DNA of 6,464 nucleotides from NCBI GenBank assembly GCA_945827565.1, contig CALZNR010000080.1:1-6464 (forward strand). Direction: 5' to 3'. Positions within the stretch are counted from its first letter, which is position 1. Each line of letters begins with the position of its first letter. The notes under the pieces were generated by a model, which saw nothing but the letters and a program-made list of their open reading frames with translations, did no database searches and was not told where the DNA came from. This document shows positions 6,419 through 6,464 of this stretch, piece after piece. The position numbers were made by a program, and so were the translations under genes. Source of the DNA: an uncultured Prevotella sp. GTDB taxonomy: Bacteria > Bacteroidota > Bacteroidia > Bacteroidales > Bacteroidaceae.

Positions 6419-6464
6419 CTGTCTCTTATACACATCTCCGAGCCCACGAGACAGGCAGAAATCT
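6419..6464 (+). other. Illumina Nextera read-2 adapter with i7 index (artefact)
   Basis: Bases 6419-6452 are the reverse complement of the Nextera read-2 transposase adapter, starting with the mosaic end CTGTCTCTTATACACATCT (6419-6437). Bases 6453-6460 (AGGCAGAA) match the standard i7 index N703, and ATCT begins the P7 tail. Genomic sequence ends at 6418. The 50 bases 6369-6418 are the only genomic DNA upstream of the secreted-protein gene, and no TAnnTTTG box was found there. Confidence 0.98.

Noticed and set aside
25..6437. Pair of inverted 19-bp Tn5 mosaic ends enclosing the contig, as in a composite transposon
   Set aside because: They are part of complete Nextera adapters with index sequences, no transposase gene lies between them and no target-site duplication is present.

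Overview
The window looks like a short metagenomic or draft-genome contig from a Bacteroidales bacterium, most likely Prevotella or a relative. Four things point that way. Three intergenic sites match the Bacteroidetes -7 consensus TAnnTTTG, one of them with an exactly spaced -33 TTTG. Start codons lack clear Shine-Dalgarno sequences. One gene ends in a type IX secretion (T9SS) type A sorting domain. Base composition is close to 50% GC. Species cannot be fixed from the sequence alone. The real insert is 44-6418. Both ends (1-43 and 6419-6464) are Illumina Nextera adapter with readable index sequences, so both ends of the contig are artefactual boundaries.

Left arm (44-2191, minus strand): a two-gene operon with an ATGA stop/start overlap. 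The upstream gene (983-2191) is a multi-spanning GT87-type (DUF2029) glycosyltransferase. The downstream gene (44-986) is the N-terminal half of an LTA-synthase-like, sulfatase-fold phosphotransferase, cut off by the contig end. A 157-bp divergent promoter region (2192-2348) separates this operon from a plus-strand GT4 glycosyltransferase (2349-3497). Together the three genes suggest envelope glycan or glycolipid assembly: a cytoplasmic GT-B enzyme, a membrane GT-C enzyme and an extracytoplasmic head-group transferase. The substrate cannot be read from the sequence.

Middle (3551-4976, plus): a monocistronic gene with its own near-perfect promoter encodes an archaeal-type AAA ATPase (ATPase_2) with a winged helix and a C-terminal DUF234 domain. 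That last domain keeps a PD-(D/E)XK-like D...ExK signature. The family is widespread and its function is unsettled.

Right arm (5094-6368, minus): a secreted protein with a signal peptide, an unrecognised and rather AT-rich body, and a GC-richer T9SS sorting domain. A stem-loop terminator lies after it, between it and the convergent ATPase gene. GC content jumps close to the boundary between body and sorting domain.

No RNA genes, CRISPR arrays, insertion sequences or prophage genes were seen. No clearly new system is evident. The most useful observations are the adapter artefacts, the corrected gene starts backed by promoter positions, the divergent glycan locus, the ATPase-nuclease-like fusion and the composition mosaic in the secreted protein.
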